Shown here in pieces: positions 63,263 through 64,000 of a DNA stretch of 64,000 nt. Numbering within the stretch: the stretch's first letter is position 1; each line of letters opens with the position of its first letter. The stretch is taken from contig OY756143.1 of NCBI GenBank assembly GCA_963576785.1, forward strand, positions 1,488,001-1,552,000, written 5' to 3'. Under the pieces are notes generated by a model, which saw only the letters and a list, made by a program, of their open reading frames with translations, made no database searches and had not been told where the DNA came from. The translations under genes and the position numbers were made by a program. This stretch comes from Chlorophyllum brunneum (lineage: Eukaryota; Basidiomycota; Agaricomycetes; Agaricales; Agaricaceae).

Positions 63263-63967
63263 ATGCTCTTCCGCGCCATTTTAGCCCTTACCGCTGCCAC
63301 CGTCGCCCTGGCGAACCCTCTCGCCACCAGGCAGACAACCAACACCAATCCGCAAATCGGTGAACTTCTTGATAACCTGTCCATCCAGATGCGCGAGCAT
63401 ATGGCTAACGTCGGTGAGTCAGAGTAGACCAAAGTGAGCTAGTAGCTGAAGAGCCGTCCCCAGTTACCATGCAGGCCAATGGCACTGCGACTGATGGCAC
63501 TGTCGGCACCCAGGTTCAACAAATGATCACTACGTACACCAACACAGCCTCTGGCTTGTTGGCACTTCCTGTTACGTCTGGTTCAACCACCGACATCCCG
63601 ACGGACATTATGCTGAGCAGGGAATTTGGTGAAACTCTGCAGTACGTGACCGTGCAGTTGAGAATTGTCCCAAGACTTCTCTATGACTAATAGATTGGTT
63701 GCAACTGGTTTCTCTGGTCTGCCGGCCCAAGGAACTGTCCCCAACTTCGGTGCTATGATTTCCCAGCTCGATCCCACTGTCGCCCAGGCTGCTACGGCTC
63801 TGAACACCACCTTGCCCGGCGCTCTCGGCTTTGTCCACATTTTGTAAGTGCATTCAGAGATAGCATCGCCATCGATACTAACACCGAAATACAGGATGCT
63901 TGACGTGTCACAGTTCCTCGTCGACGAGGGTGCCTGGCCGGAAACCCTCGCTGCCATTGGCTTCTAA
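63263..63967 (+). CDS. Small secreted protein of unknown function, 183 aa
   Basis: Four exons (63263-63413, 63464-63641, 63694-63843, 63895-63967) give 183 residues. A classic signal peptide (MLFRAILALTAATVALA) is followed by NPLATRQ, where processing after Arg is plausible. The mature part is Ala/Thr/Gly-rich with alternating helical stretches (IGELLDNLSIQMREHM, VGTQVQQMITTYTNTASGL, LDPTVAQAATALNTTLPGAL) and no cysteine. The end LDVSQFLVDEG...LAAIGF is a clear conserved-looking tail. It resembles conserved agaricomycete secreted orphans, but I cannot assign a function. A strong TATA box suggests regulated expression. Confidence 0.85.
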
Positions 63968-64000
63968 TTGTAGACCAGAATGGTCGTCTCTGATGACCTC

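Overview
The window is a gene-dense stretch of a basidiomycete genome, most likely an agaricomycete mushroom. Genes carry many short introns (about 40-65 bp) and sit on both strands with short spacers. Protein families are typical of Agaricomycetes (F-box/LRR, PPR-like mitochondrial, small secreted orphans). tRNAs have anticodon-loop introns. I resolved most gene models by hand by matching GT/GC-AG introns to reading frame and family motifs. No transposon, CRISPR array or rRNA was recognised.

Layout. 1-6 kb: ERG24 sterol C-14 reductase (3' end cut by the window edge), a divergent 352-residue unknown, an Hst3/Hst4-type sirtuin and a small mitochondrial protein. 6-12 kb: a bifunctional 6-phosphofructo-2-kinase/fructose-2,6-bisphosphatase and a membrane-anchored casein kinase I. 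13-21 kb: an F-box protein whose start codon appears split by an intron, a DsbA/FrnE-like oxidoreductase, a Frag1/DRAM/Sfk1 membrane protein and a C2-domain ingression-like protein.

21-33.5 kb is the most distinctive part: two tandem, intact NIS siderophore synthetases (IucA/IucC family, 618 and 624 aa), followed divergently by a full-length ABCC exporter with about 37 introns. A palindromic GATA element matching the fungal iron-regulator consensus lies between the two synthetases. I infer a small NRPS-independent carboxylate-siderophore (or related amide/ester metabolite) cluster with a candidate exporter.

33.9-46 kb is housekeeping: a Dbp6-like DEAD-box helicase, a NIPA/Rsm1-like C3HC zinc-finger protein, a large PPR-like mitochondrial protein, ribosomal P0 and trehalose-6-phosphate synthase. 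47-56 kb holds an intron-bearing tRNA-Arg(CCG), a PMC1-type Ca2+-ATPase, two tandem tRNA-Pro(TGG) genes and the mRNA export factor Rae1/Gle2. 57.6-64 kb: a cytochrome P450 with an apparent frameshift just before the haem loop, ERG3 sterol C-5 desaturase and a small secreted orphan protein.

Across roughly 135 hand-solved introns, six use GC-AG splice sites, and the ABCC gene contains a 7-nt and a 15-nt exon, so automated gene calling is likely to misread this region.
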